From: Clarireedia homoeocarpa
Lineage: Eukaryota > Ascomycota > Leotiomycetes > Helotiales > Rutstroemiaceae
Direction of reading: 5' to 3'
Length of the DNA: 64,000 nucleotides
Assembly: GCA_001465935.1 (NCBI GenBank)
Contig: LNKV01000002.1
Span: forward strand, 558,001-622,000
The notes beneath the pieces are model-generated. The model was not told the origin of the DNA, made no database searches, and saw nothing but the letters and a program-made list of their open reading frames with translations. Each line of letters opens with the position of its first letter. Positions within the stretch are counted from its first letter, which is position 1. Of this stretch, positions 31,599 through 42,094 are shown piece after piece. Position numbers and translations under genes: made by a program.

Positions 31599-34490
31599 TC
31601 ATAGCTTAGCAACTCCATCTACCAACTCCTCAATATCTTTTCCCTTGCCTTTATCTACCCTCGCTTTCCCCGTCACTCCGCCCTCTCCACTTCCTTCCAG
31701 TGCTCTAATCTCATTCTGGATCAAACAAAGATTGATCCTCCTCTCGGTATCCTGCACCTCCTTCTCGGCAAACAACTTCACCACACTATCCCTCCTCATC
31801 AATCTCAGCCAGTAATCGGCCAAGTTCTTGATCCCTTCTCCATCCACCCAGTCTTTCGAAACCATTTCTAGCACTGGAACCACCGCAAAATCCGCAAGAC
31901 CGATCTTGTCACCAGCAATATAATCTCCTTCTTCGCTAGCATATGCTTCCCATTTAGCAAGCTCAGATCGGAATTTTTTCACGCTGAAGGGCACCGTTTT
32001 CCAGGTCTTCAGCAGTGCGTTGGATTCCTCAAAACGCGTGTATTGACGACCAAGATAAGCTAAAGCTTTATGGTCTTGTTTGGGCCCGTAAATAGTATGG
32101 ATGTAGAGCATGATAGCTAGACAGCCTTCCACTATAGTTCTGCTAGCATCGTTGTCGACGAACTTGACCGGAAGAATCTCGCGTACTGGCGATTCAGTAA
32201 CTGTAGAGTTCCGATCTTCCCATTTTGATGCTGGCGAAAGCTTCCCTTCTACCCATGAGACTTGATACTCATTGAGCATGAACCTAACGCGGAAATCTGA
32301 GACGAAATCGCCTGATAGGAAGAGCTTCTTGTCGTTAGAAATGTGTAGCACGTTGAAACCTTTGCCGTAGCTTTCTTTCCAATCGAAATTGCTATCGTGG
32401 TTCTCTTTACCGAACGCTTGCAGCATGTCCTTTGCCTCTTGTGTATCCCCGTTGATGACGGCCTCCGCGTTTTCTTTGCTCTTGGCAGTAGCGCCTTGGC
32501 CCCAAATCTTCAGCTGCGTCTTGTCCAGATATGTGCCAATGTGTCTGAAAGTCAGGGATATGCGCCCACCATCAAACGCCAGTTCAGCTTCAGACTTCTC
32601 ACTTTCCATCCTTTTGTCTGGTCGAATACCATGCAACCATTTTTTATTGGTCTCCAAACCCATTCTACACAATGAGTTATGTGGAAGAGATGCTCGACAT
32701 GACTCTCTTGGCTTGATATCATCGCTGGTAGAATCCAGACTTTTCAAGGGCTTTTTAGTTCTAAATACCATAGTTCGTTGAGCTCCCAGGCTCATGTTGG
32801 CAATGAAGGTGTTCGGAACAATATCTAACGTCTTGTCACTGTGTTCAGAGATGTTGTCAGCTCCATCACGATAGAATTGAATCAATACGTGATTAACCGG
32901 GTGTCCAAGTTTCTTCTCCACTTCCGATCTGATCGATAAAACTGTAGGTGTGAAGGGTGATAGGGGAGGTGATTCGTCTGCTGGGTGTCGATATATTGGA
33001 ATACTTCCGTCCTCTTCGATTTTGCCTTGAACGGCAACGAGCCTCGGTACTTCTCCCCCTTGGTGAGCCATTTTCTGCCAGAGAACCTCATCACGGATCT
33101 TTTCGAAGATCCCACTTGCCAAGCCATCTGGCAGGAGATTTTCTATCACGGTGGTATCACCTTCACAGATTCCACCGAGAACAGCCAATGCCTGTTCATT
33201 CAAGTCAATTGACTTTTCCGGTGTTCTATTAACCACACTATCCTTTGGTTGAACTTTCTCTTGAATTTTTTCAGAAATTTTTGTAACCGCATCTTGTTTC
33301 GCGGTGGGCGATACGATTGGTTTGATCCTTTCTTCCTTCGCGGACGATGAGACGGTGCTTGATGGCTCTCCTGAATTTTCGGTGGCTGCATTGGACGGTC
33401 GACGGCGTATCTTCACCTTCGTCTTGACTCTTTCTCTTTTCTTGGCTTCCGCTTCTATCTCAGCTGGTGGCTTAGCTCGACGTACGTTTGCGCGCAGCAA
33501 CTGACTAGTGATTTCGAACTCGTCGTCGGATGCCGTGGCTTTGGAGGAAGTGGGGATGGCTTGTGGTTCTTCTGCTTCTAGCTTTAAGTTCCCCATTAGA
33601 CTTTCAATCCCAGTTTTGCGAGGTTCTTCCGGTCGTGTCTCTTTGGGTTTTGGACGAGGTTTCTTACTAGATGCCGACCTCCTTTCCGCAGCCTTCTTCT
33701 GCTTCTGGCAGCTCTCAATGAGATCAACGCTGCTAATCACATCACAACCGGTGTACACCTTGAGTTGGCGCAAAGCCTCGTCATGTCTTGCCTTGCTCCG
33801 GTAGCCAAGACAGTCATCGACTATGGTTATAGCGTATCCGTGGCGAGCAGCATCCATAGCAGTTGCGAAAACGCTGACGTTTGTAAGAGCTCCACAGATA
33901 TAGATTTCGGTGACGAACTTTCCCCGTAGTGTCTGTACGAGATTTCCATCCCTAAAAGCAGAATAGTATGTCTTAGGAAATTTCATGTCTTTCGCAAAGA
34001 CATAGGGCTCAATTGAGTCTGCAAAGTCAGATCCGGGACTATCAGCCTGCACCATATAAGCCTTCTGCCCAGGGTCAACTGTGAGGAAAGATTCGGATAT
34101 TTCATCGTCATTTTTTAATTCTATATTTTCTTTTTCTTCTTCGACCTTGCCTTTCACGAGTTGTTCCGGGTTTGGGCTGTGCCGGTGAAGGTTTGGGAGC
34201 TCATTGTCGGTTATGATGTTCTCGCTATCGCTTCGTTGTTGATTGACCACTCTGGATTTCCCTTCCGGGAAGATACTCCGAATCCATATCACATCACCTG
34301 AAACACGAAACCGGCCAACCAGATTTTTTATGTTCTCCAGGAAGTCTGGTGGGTTCTCAACAGGCAGCAGGCTCTTCTCCCCAACGAAGTCGTTTTGTAA
34401 ATCGAGAAGAAGCAGAGCCTGTCGCGTTCGTACGAACGGAAGGTTATTTTCGTCAATCTCGAACATTTGGGGCAACCTGTCAATTGACAC
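31599..34490 (-). CDS. Isochorismatase-like / AlkB-like dioxygenase / GST-like fusion
   Basis: This single exon of 963 residues holds three domains. Residues about 20-260 are an isochorismatase-like fold: the acid D30 (LLLLDLQNDF) and K173 (PKTYYSAF) are present, but the nucleophile Cys is Ser206 (ALTNVSV in place of the usual T-x-x-C-V). After a basic disordered linker (about 265-430), residues about 435-660 are a 2-oxoglutarate/Fe(II) dioxygenase of the AlkB type. Iron ligands H550, D552 (SEHSD) and H620 (WLHGI) and the 2-OG arginines R643 and R649 (GGRISLTFRH) are in place. Residues about 700-930 look GST-like, with GDYIAGDKIGLADFAVVPVLE typical of the C-terminal GST domain. AlkB enzymes remove alkyl groups from nucleic acids or proteins; the substrate here is unknown. 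Domain calls are by motif. Confidence 0.88.
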   Translation of the reverse strand: MSIDRLPQMFEIDENNLPFVRTRQALLLLDLQNDFVGEKSLLPVENPPDFLENIKNLVGRFRVSGDVIWIRSIFPEGKSRVVNQQRSDSENIITDNELPNLHRHSPNPEQLVKGKVEEEKENIELKNDDEISESFLTVDPGQKAYMVQADSPGSDFADSIEPYVFAKDMKFPKTYYSAFRDGNLVQTLRGKFVTEIYICGALTNVSVFATAMDAARHGYAITIVDDCLGYRSKARHDEALRQLKVYTGCDVISSVDLIESCQKQKKAAERRSASSKKPRPKPKETRPEEPRKTGIESLMGNLKLEAEEPQAIPTSSKATASDDEFEITSQLLRANVRRAKPPAEIEAEAKKRERVKTKVKIRRRPSNAATENSGEPSSTVSSSAKEERIKPIVSPTAKQDAVTKISEKIQEKVQPKDSVVNRTPEKSIDLNEQALAVLGGICEGDTTVIENLLPDGLASGIFEKIRDEVLWQKMAHQGGEVPRLVAVQGKIEEDGSIPIYRHPADESPPLSPFTPTVLSIRSEVEKKLGHPVNHVLIQFYRDGADNISEHSDKTLDIVPNTFIANMSLGAQRTMVFRTKKPLKSLDSTSDDIKPRESCRASLPHNSLCRMGLETNKKWLHGIRPDKRMESEKSEAELAFDGGRISLTFRHIGTYLDKTQLKIWGQGATAKSKENAEAVINGDTQEAKDMLQAFGKENHDSNFDWKESYGKGFNVLHISNDKKLFLSGDFVSDFRVRFMLNEYQVSWVEGKLSPASKWEDRNSTVTESPVREILPVKFVDNDASRTIVEGCLAIMLYIHTIYGPKQDHKALAYLGRQYTRFEESNALLKTWKTVPFSVKKFRSELAKWEAYASEEGDYIAGDKIGLADFAVVPVLEMVSKDWVDGEGIKNLADYWLRLMRRDSVVKLFAEKEVQDTERRINLCLIQNEIRALEGSGEGGVTGKARVDKGKGKDIEELVDGVAKL

Positions 34491-34905
34491 CGGTCACTTT
34501 TTTGCGTCTGGAAGGGGGTGCTTAAAGATAGTAGATAATATACTGCTCGGCTTTGTGCTACGGACTGCGCGACTCTATATGCAGTGCCCGTTGACTAAGA
34601 AAATTATGCTTGCTTACATTGGTCATTATTCCAAAGAGTTGTAGTTGGGTGAAAGGAAGTTCGATGCTCAGGTAACACTGCATTGCATGCTTGTGTAAGG
34701 TTTCGTAGGTAATCGGCAATATAGACCATATATGCATGGAGCTGTATCGATGATATATCTTCCCGGTTGACTATGCAGATAGACATGTACAAAGTTACGA
34801 AAAGGAAAGGACTAAGGTTCGAGTCCCTGCGGGGTTTTCGGGGTTAGCCCAAGGGCGGTATATCTGATCTGATGTGTGTGTGAGAGCACGAGTCCCTTGA
34901 ATGGG

Positions 34906-34957
34906 GAAGGCAGAAGGCAGAAGGCAGAAGGCAGAAGGTAGAAGGTAGAAGGTAGAA
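34906..34957 (+). repeat. Heptamer array GAAGGCA/GAAGGTA
   Basis: Four copies of GAAGGCA are followed by three of GAAGGTA, 49 nt in all. The single C-to-T change shared by the last three units suggests expansion of a mutated unit. Confidence 0.9.
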
Positions 34958-35160
34958 TGTGCTCCGACAATGTCGCAAACAGTCTTACTATCTTACAACA
35001 CGGACCTTTCGTATAACTCACAAAGTATGATGATGACAATCAGCCCTAAAGAAGGGTATTTAGCACACATTCGATTTGAAAAAAGAACAGCCAAGTAGAC
35101 AAGGGTAGCACATGGGAGAATGGAGAGAGCACGACGCAGCTCGAAATGGTTGGCTTTCAG

Positions 35161-35205
35161 TCTTGGAGGTCTTGGAGATCTTGGAGGTCTTGGAGGTCTT
35201 TGAGG
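35161..35205 (+). repeat. Nonamer array TCTTGGAGG
   Basis: Five near-identical copies of a TCTTGGAGG unit are followed by degenerate remnants to about 35222. Confidence 0.88.
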
Positions 35206-35255
35206 TCTTAGATCCTGGAGGTGGGGATAACCGTTGGATTACCCGTGATCCCCTT

Positions 35256-35290
35256 TCCTTTTAGTCTCCTTTTAGTCTCCTTTTGGTCTT
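35256..35290 (+). repeat. 11-mer array TAGTCTCCTTT
   Basis: Two perfect copies and a partial third lie shortly after the nonamer array. Confidence 0.7.
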
Positions 35291-35808
35291 TCCCTGGGCT
35301 TAGTGCAAGAGAATGCCCCAGGATTTCGTCGGCTCGACGCTTGACAACGACTGCAAAGGTAATGGTGGCTTTTCAAATGTTACGAGCTATTCAATGTTAC
35401 TTGCTGCAGATCAACCTTTATGGAACTATCACCGCTACATTGCTACCCTACTGCCTGCCTTACCCTCTTACTACCCTATCCCATCCTCCCTTGGCAAGTC
35501 AACCAACATCAATATCATGCTATCCATGCTAGGTAGTACGTACAAAAGGTATGACATGGCCGTAGCGATCCTACGAATCAGAAGATATGCCGGACTGCTC
35601 GGAGGGTTTCAGCAGAAACACCTGGGGTGTTATTGTATGGTCGCGTCTGCTAGAATCTCACTCCGTACTCCAGCTCGAGGAAATCTCCTACTGCACACGG
35701 GCGCGCTCGGGGCCAACATCCCTCTGTGGCAGGGACAGAAGGAGACGAAACTGTTCGGCAGAACATGCGGGACTTATCCGTCGGGACAGAGCGAAACTTC
35801 AGAAATCT

Positions 35809-35833
35809 TCTTTTCTTTTCTTTTCTTTTCTTT
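35809..35833 (+). repeat. Pentamer microsatellite TTTTC
   Basis: Five copies of TTTTC run into a T-run. Its translation makes the Phe/Ser end of the spurious open frame mentioned for this region. Confidence 0.85.
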
Positions 35834-36140
35834 TTAATATATATGTCGTATTGGGAGGACTGCGCTCACACATGATTGGTTTCGTATCAGAAATTTGTGA
35901 TTCCTTGCATTGCAGATGCGCTCCCGCATTTGCATACCCACATCATATTGCGTAGAAGGAGTTTTGCAATCAAAGCCGAGTTCCTCTTCTTGAGGAGCCC
36001 CAATAGTAACATCCAAGCACTCATATCAGAGAGGCTATGCGGAGAGATCTAATAAACAAACCCCCACCACGCATCCCGAACGGATCATATGATCAAGCTT
36101 CTATCGAATCCTTTTCATTGTGATCTTCACGGCGTCGATC

Positions 36141-36200
36141 GACCTGCGGCCTGCAACCTGCGACCTGCGACCTGCGACCTGCGACCTGCAGCCTGCAGCC
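36141..36200 (+). repeat. Heptamer array GACCTGC
   Basis: About eight copies of GACCTGC or one-base variants (GGCCTGC, AACCTGC, AGCCTGC) lie in tandem. They are GC-rich compared with the surroundings. Confidence 0.88.
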
Positions 36201-36863
36201 ATGAGTTGCAACGGTTAGTGTTGGTTGAAAGTTGTTGCAGGTACTAAAGTTGACAACTGGCACATCTTTGCCAGCCGTCCACCTACAGTATACATCATTT
36301 CCAGTAGATCCACAGAGTGTGGATTTGTTTTGCCAATATGAAAAGGAAAGTGACATTCCTCTGTCCTTGGCGGGAAGGTCTGTTGAATTTGGGATGAACA
36401 TAGAATTCATGCTAAGACCTCATCTTGTGCGATACACAATTTGTACTCCTGTAACTCGTGGCTCAAGGTAGTATTCGGGGACCAAACGGGGACCAAATAT
36501 AGTTGGACAAACATACGTTTGTGCCATTCGTCGTCAGCTGCTATTGCTTGGACTGCCTGTGCTCAGTGGACGGCTTGCCTTGGCGAATAGCGAAAATATC
36601 TCACGTGCACTGTTCGCTTTGTGCCGAGGTTCGGTGGTCATTGCTACCGACGCTTTGCATTTCGAGCTTCGGATTCATGCTTTCCTGTTGCACCTTCTTC
36701 ACAGACATTGATCCTATGATACAGCTTTAATTGTAGACCATTGAATACTCGTCAAGCAATACTATCCTGCACGGGAGAAATACGTAGAATTCAGAATTTG
36801 GTCCAATAAGCTGATCAATCCCAAGTCAGCAGCTACCCCAGATACAGGGATAGTCTCCACACG

Positions 36864-37866
36864 ATGTCTACGCAAACACCAACCTACAAATACTTCATCG
36901 TCACATATCCGGCACCTTTTGTCGCTCATGTGCAGATAAATCGCCCGGAGAAACTAAATGCCTTCTTCGAGGCAATGGTAAGACTGCATCTCGCACATCT
37001 CTCCCTATCCCCGCACGACTTATAAGCTCTGCGACCATTGAAGCTTAAATTGACACCCCAATGAGTAGTGGCTCGAGTTTCGCACTGTATTCGACAGACT
37101 CTCGTATTCATCTGATGTGCGTTCTATAATACTTTCCGGCGCTGGCCCGCGCGCATTCTCGGCCGGACTAGACGTAGAAGCCGCTGCTCAAGGAGGTATT
37201 TTGAATAACCAAAAAGGAGTAGTGGATGTCGCAAGGAAAGCGCAGGAAATCAAAAGACATGTGGAAGAGTTTCAGGCCTGCATAAGTAGTGTGGAGAAAT
37301 GCGAAAAGCGTATGTGGCATATTTCCATTTCCTGAGATGCATCAGAAGATATGGCTAATACTCCCAAAATAGCTGTGATTTGTGTGTTACACGGCTACTC
37401 CTTTGGGCTTTCCATCGATATATCCACTTGTGCCGATATAAGGATATGCAGTTCAGATGCGAAGATGGCAGTAAAGGAAGTGGACATTGGACTTGCGGCC
37501 GATATTGGTACATTGTCTCGTCTACCGAAGATCGTTGGTTCATTCAGTTGGGTCAAAGATGTATGTCTATCTGCACGCGTGTTCGGGGCAGAAGAAGCAT
37601 TGAAGGTGGGTTTCGTCAGCCATGTGGAGCAAACGAAAGAAATGGCAATTGAGAAAGCGTTGAGTATAGCCAAACTTCTGGCTGAGAAAAGTCCTGTGGC
37701 AGTACAAGGTACGAAGGAACTGTTGAACCATGCTAGGGATCACAATCTGGCGGATTCTTTGAGGTATACTGGTGTCTGGAACAGCGCCGCAATCCAGACG
37801 AAGGATGTACAAGATGCTATGCTGAGTGGGTTGCAAAAGAGAAAGCCCACGTTCGCAAAGCTATAA
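36864..37866 (+). CDS. DCI1: Peroxisomal delta3,5-delta2,4-dienoyl-CoA isomerase (Dci1/ECH1)
   Basis: It isomerises 3,5-dienoyl-CoA to 2,4-dienoyl-CoA during oxidation of unsaturated fatty acids. Exons 36864-36977, 37069-37309 and 37373-37866 give 282 residues in the crotonase fold. The start VQINRPEKLNAFFEAM and AFSAGLDV are crotonase landmarks. The three acidic residues that define this isomerase in the rat enzyme are matched in position and spacing: D134 (SIDIS), E154 (VKEVD) and D162 (AADIGTLSRLPK). The C-terminus AKL is a PTS1 peroxisomal signal. The 241-nt middle exon splits codons cleanly. Its neighbours give no metabolic context. Confidence 0.92.
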
Positions 37867-38502
37867 CGGCTCTCTGAGGGGGAATAGAGGAAATGCGTCT
37901 TCTGAAATAAAGCTTCACTCTTCCCAAATATCTTCGCTGGTTTTCAGACATGTATTAATTAACATTTGCGCGAGAGAAGCGGCCGAGCGAACCATTAGCA
38001 AGCTACTTTAACAGCCAATTTATTAGACATCTCATAGTGTTGCTGAGATATAAGCAGAATTCAAGAGCAGTTCCTCGTAGAGACATGAAGTATCCATTCC
38101 CCTTAACCGCCAAAATAGGAATTGCTCATATTTATGCGTCTCGAGCACGGGCCATTCATCCATCCTAAGTGATGTCTTCTGGAGATGCATTCGAGCGATC
38201 AGTGAGCATCATAGTTACACGCTCTGCTTGGAGGCGTCTAAATGATTCGAGGCGCGGCGCTTCAAAAAGCGGCGGGTCAGCCCTAGAAGGGAACACATCC
38301 CGATAAAGATACTGTAGCGGCTGAGCGACTAGCATTATACATGGGAGGCCTAATCAACAACAACATCGCATTCGGAAAATGTAGCATCCATATAATCATC
38401 ATATCTATCCAACCATTATAGCTCTACAGGCTTGGATTAAGCAATCCCTCCTGTCGCTATCTATTAATCATTATCAACGGTCAGCCAACCGTCGGCGGCA
38501 AA
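37867..38502. other. Intergenic, carboxylesterase promoter side
   Basis: About 640 bp shows no coding exon or recognisable element. Confidence 0.5.
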
Positions 38503-40567
38503 ATGACGAGCACGACATTGAGGAAGCGCTTGGCGATCATATCATTCATTTCCCTTTCCACAATCGCCCTTCTCTATTACTGGCGCTTCCAATATTCACC
38601 CCAAGCCGGTGAAGAGATGATACTACCGGATTTCACAACGCCTGACCGTGTTCTTCCGGCTAATCCAAAACTTCCACCTTCACCTGCTATGGAAACAGTG
38701 ACAACGACATCTTCCGTAACGGCACCTGATAGCGCAACAGTGATTCCTCCGAGAAGCCGCCCTACGGTCACATTGTCTCAGGGGAAATTCATTGGAAAAG
38801 AGACGAAAAATTACCCCAACGCCCTAGAGGAATTTCTAGGTATTCCCTACGCGTTACCCCCAGTGAACGAACTCAGATTTCATGAGCCAGTTGCCATCAA
38901 TGAGTCAACATCACTATTTGATGCTACCAGCCCTTCGCTCCGCTGCATCTCCGGCCCTCAAGACCAGCCCCAAGATGAAGACTGTCTTCGTCTCAACATT
39001 TATCGTCACAAGCTCACCAATTCATCTTCAAAACTTCCGGTGCTCGTGCATGTGCATGGAGGAGCGTTCAACTATGGAAATGCAAACGATAGAGAAATAG
39101 CTTCGCTTGTAGGGTGGTCTGTTGACCCGTTGATTGCGGTTACCTTCGATTATAGGTTGGGTGCTCTGGGGTTCTTACCATCGAAATTTATGGCTGAGAA
39201 TGGGCTGTTGAATCTGGGCTTAAGAGACCAAAAGCTACTCTTTGAGTGGGTGCAAAAGAATATCGCAAGTTTTGGCGGTGATCCGGATAACGTTACACTG
39301 ATGGGACCGTCTGCCGGCGCGCACTCAGTAAGTTTACTCCATTCTTAACAGTGTTGGATTATGTCTTGTAAGAATTTGGTGCTGCTCTTCTACCTTCTTT
39401 GAAGCAACGAACTAGAATGTTCATATCATTGTCTGGAGATTTGCTTACAGCGTTTAGATTGGTTACCACTTAATGAACAACAACGGAACACGGCCACCAT
39501 TTGCTAAAATCATCTTGGAGTCTGGTGGGCCTACAGCTAGAGCTGTCTACTCGTTCGATAATCCGCTCCATGAAAAACAATTTTCACAGTTTCTCACCAA
39601 GCTCGACCTCAGTAGCATTCCTGAAAATCAAATCTTGGAGAAACTCCGTAATTTACCCATATCCGAAATTCACTCTGCCTCGGAAGCCATCTTTTCCGAA
39701 TATGATCCATCTCTTCGCTGGCCGTTTCAACCTTGTATTGATGGTCCTGGTGGCATGATACCTGTGCCTCCTATTCAAGCTCTTCTCAATGACACCTACC
39801 ACCACGTTCCCATTCTAATAGGATACAATACCAATGAAGGCACGATATTCGTTCCCCAGGATATCTCCACGTCCGGCGGCTTCATCGATTTCTTCCACGT
39901 ACTACTTCCCATGCTCAGTCTTGATGATCTTGGGGTCATTGACTCCCTCTACTCTAATCCAATCTTCAAGTTGGACTCTCCATACGTGTTCGATTACATT
40001 GCGATTGGAGTGGGGATGCAATATAGACGTTTGGAACAGGCTTATGCCGATTTTGCATACATCAGTCCCGTAAGGCATTTGGCATATTTTATGTCCCGGG
40101 AACATACTTCGACTTCGTCTCTTCTCTCTTCAAGACCATCAGACACACCACTCTCTCAGCGGAGTACTTCCCCACCAGTCTACCTGTACGAATTTGCCGT
40201 CAACACTAGCGCTCTTCACGGTGCCCACCACGGTGCTCAGGATTCATTCCCGGTATTTTCCTCCAGCGTCACTAAAGCATCAGAGACGATCAAGGAGATT
40301 GCTGGTCTAATGCACACCTACTGGACTTCCTTTATAATATCACCTAACGGAGATCCAAATGAAGTCCCAGGCAGATTTCCGAAGAGATACCCATGGGGAA
40401 AATATGAGGGTAAAATTGGAGGAAGGCGAAAAATGATGTTTGGTGCGGGGAACGATGAGATAGCTGGAGGTGAGCAGAAGGGACAAGCTGTGAGTGCGGT
40501 ACTAGATGAAGAACGGAGAGGGCCGTGTGAATTTTGGTGGGACAGGGTGGGTATGTGGGAAATTTGA
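38503..40567 (+). CDS. Membrane-anchored type B carboxylesterase
   Basis: This alpha/beta-hydrolase of the carboxylesterase/lipase type B family has exons 38503-39327 and 39458-40567 and 644 residues. A hydrophobic segment at about 10-27 (IISFISLSTIALLYYW) right after a basic start looks like a type II membrane anchor. It is followed by a Pro/Thr-rich stem, so the enzyme should face the secretory lumen or cell surface. Family motifs are EFLGIPYALPP, EDCLRLNIYR, oxyanion HVHGGAFNYG and the nucleophile elbow GPSAGAHS. The acid is likely Glu in GYNTNEGTIF and the His is in GAHHGAQDSFPVF. The 130-nt intron falls right after the Ser elbow. The substrate is unknown. Confidence 0.9.
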
Positions 40568-42094
40568 GTGTTCAATGTGAAGTGCGGAGTTTAATGGTGC
40601 TTGAGGTCTATTACGTGATATTTGGCATGATATAATGATATATATCTGTTTACATATACATCTGTAAGACTACTTGGGAGGGAAAACTTATGGCACGCAG
40701 TCGTGCTGTTTTTATAACTCTAGAGTCAAACCAACTGCAACGTGCTCTAGAAGTCCAGCAGGTCACATTAATGTTCCTACCGAATAAAGAACAAAATCCT
40801 GACTTCGGTCCATCATTGTAATCTTGATAACGACAGCATTGCCTTGTAGGTGCATGAATACAGTATATACTCGTAGGGAAGCGGTTGATGTGGAGTTACT
40901 TCAAAGGTGTGAATACTCCAGGCACTTGCATGTACTTCCAGATTGTACGATGCAAAGAGCTGGTGTATAGTGATTTACAGTCAACATGATCGCAGGCACA
41001 GCCTTGTGGTTGTGATCTGCACAATCCCTAGGCAAGGAAGGCATTTTCCACCAAGGATAAGTCAGCCAATGCAAAATAACGAGTCAATGAATATTCAATG
41101 GTTGCCAAAAAGCGTTCCTGGAGGTTTATTCATCGGATTGCAAACTAAAGTTTCATAAAATATATTCGTTAGGTAAGACATAACCCAGAGATGCAACGGC
41201 AGCAAAGCAAAAGGTTCTCGAACATGATTAGTCTTATTTATTATATATAAGTCTGGCTCCATTTATTGGTCCGGTTGATGGTAACGCTCTCGCTGAGGTT
41301 TTCCAAGGAGCATATGACTTTGGGGCACCGGGAATCGATGACCTTTAGGTACACGTTAATCGGCCTTTCACAAATATTCAACACCTCACATCTCCTCTGT
41401 TGAAACAGATACCAATGCCTATTCTATTCAGATCGCAGTTCTCTAATTATGTTCAGCAGTATTATTTTCACCAATTTCACCATTTTCAACTCCCTTTTTA
41501 TCTTTCTTTCTATCTAAGTATTCATCTTTCCATGTATAATTTCCATTTCATGATCCAGGCAGGGCCTTGCCTCCGGATGATTTGCTGACCATGTTTGTCT
41601 GACCTAGAATTCAACAAGTATTTCACAAACGTGAGGTTCTTCTCTTTTTCAATCTATCAACAACTTCTATAGTGGGCATGCATACACCCAAAAATCCAAC
41701 AATGGATGATCGATTCTGTTCTTTAGCTCAACGAAAACGCTAGTCATGATACCAAGAAACCACTTTTGAATACCCACTCCTTCCTTAAGTAATCAAGCAT
41801 GTCGTAATTACCCCTTTTTGTGAAGCGAAGTCATTCTGATTTCTACTATGTGCTACTGTACCGATATCAAGGCAATACTTGGCCGTAACGTCTTCTACCA
41901 ATCCCTGCCAGACTGCTCCTTCATTTATTTCTTATTCATCTTCCACCTCCGTATAATCAACGCCGTAGGTAAAATTAGCCAGAACACGACAGTGCCGAGA
42001 ACTGCCGTAGAACAACGTTCTATTTGACTGAACTACAGTGGTGCCTGATATGAACAGCGCTTGAACATGGGATTCATTTTACTATTTCTCTTCC
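40568..42094. other. Intergenic, AT-rich, no gene seen
   Basis: About 1.5 kb is mostly AT-rich. Small frames occur but none resembles a protein or forms a plausible spliced gene. Confidence 0.45.

Larger units (their letters stand above)
34491..36863. other. Intergenic region with a cluster of short tandem repeats
   Basis: About 2.4 kb lacks any recognisable gene. It contains at least five different short tandem arrays between 34906 and 36200, listed separately. The longest open frame (35313-35837, plus strand) encodes 174 residues of unrecognised sequence ending in a Phe/Ser run made by a microsatellite, and I do not call it. A tRNA B-box look-alike at 34816-34826 lacks the rest of a tRNA. 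Confidence 0.5.

Noticed and set aside
34816..34826. tRNA B-box-like GGTTCGAGTCC
   Set aside because: The T-stem does not pair and no complementary acceptor strand lies upstream.
35313..35837. Open frame of 174 codons on the plus strand in the repeat-rich region
   Set aside because: It has no recognisable similarity or domain, its end is translated microsatellite, and an overlapping frame of similar length exists. It looks like chance.
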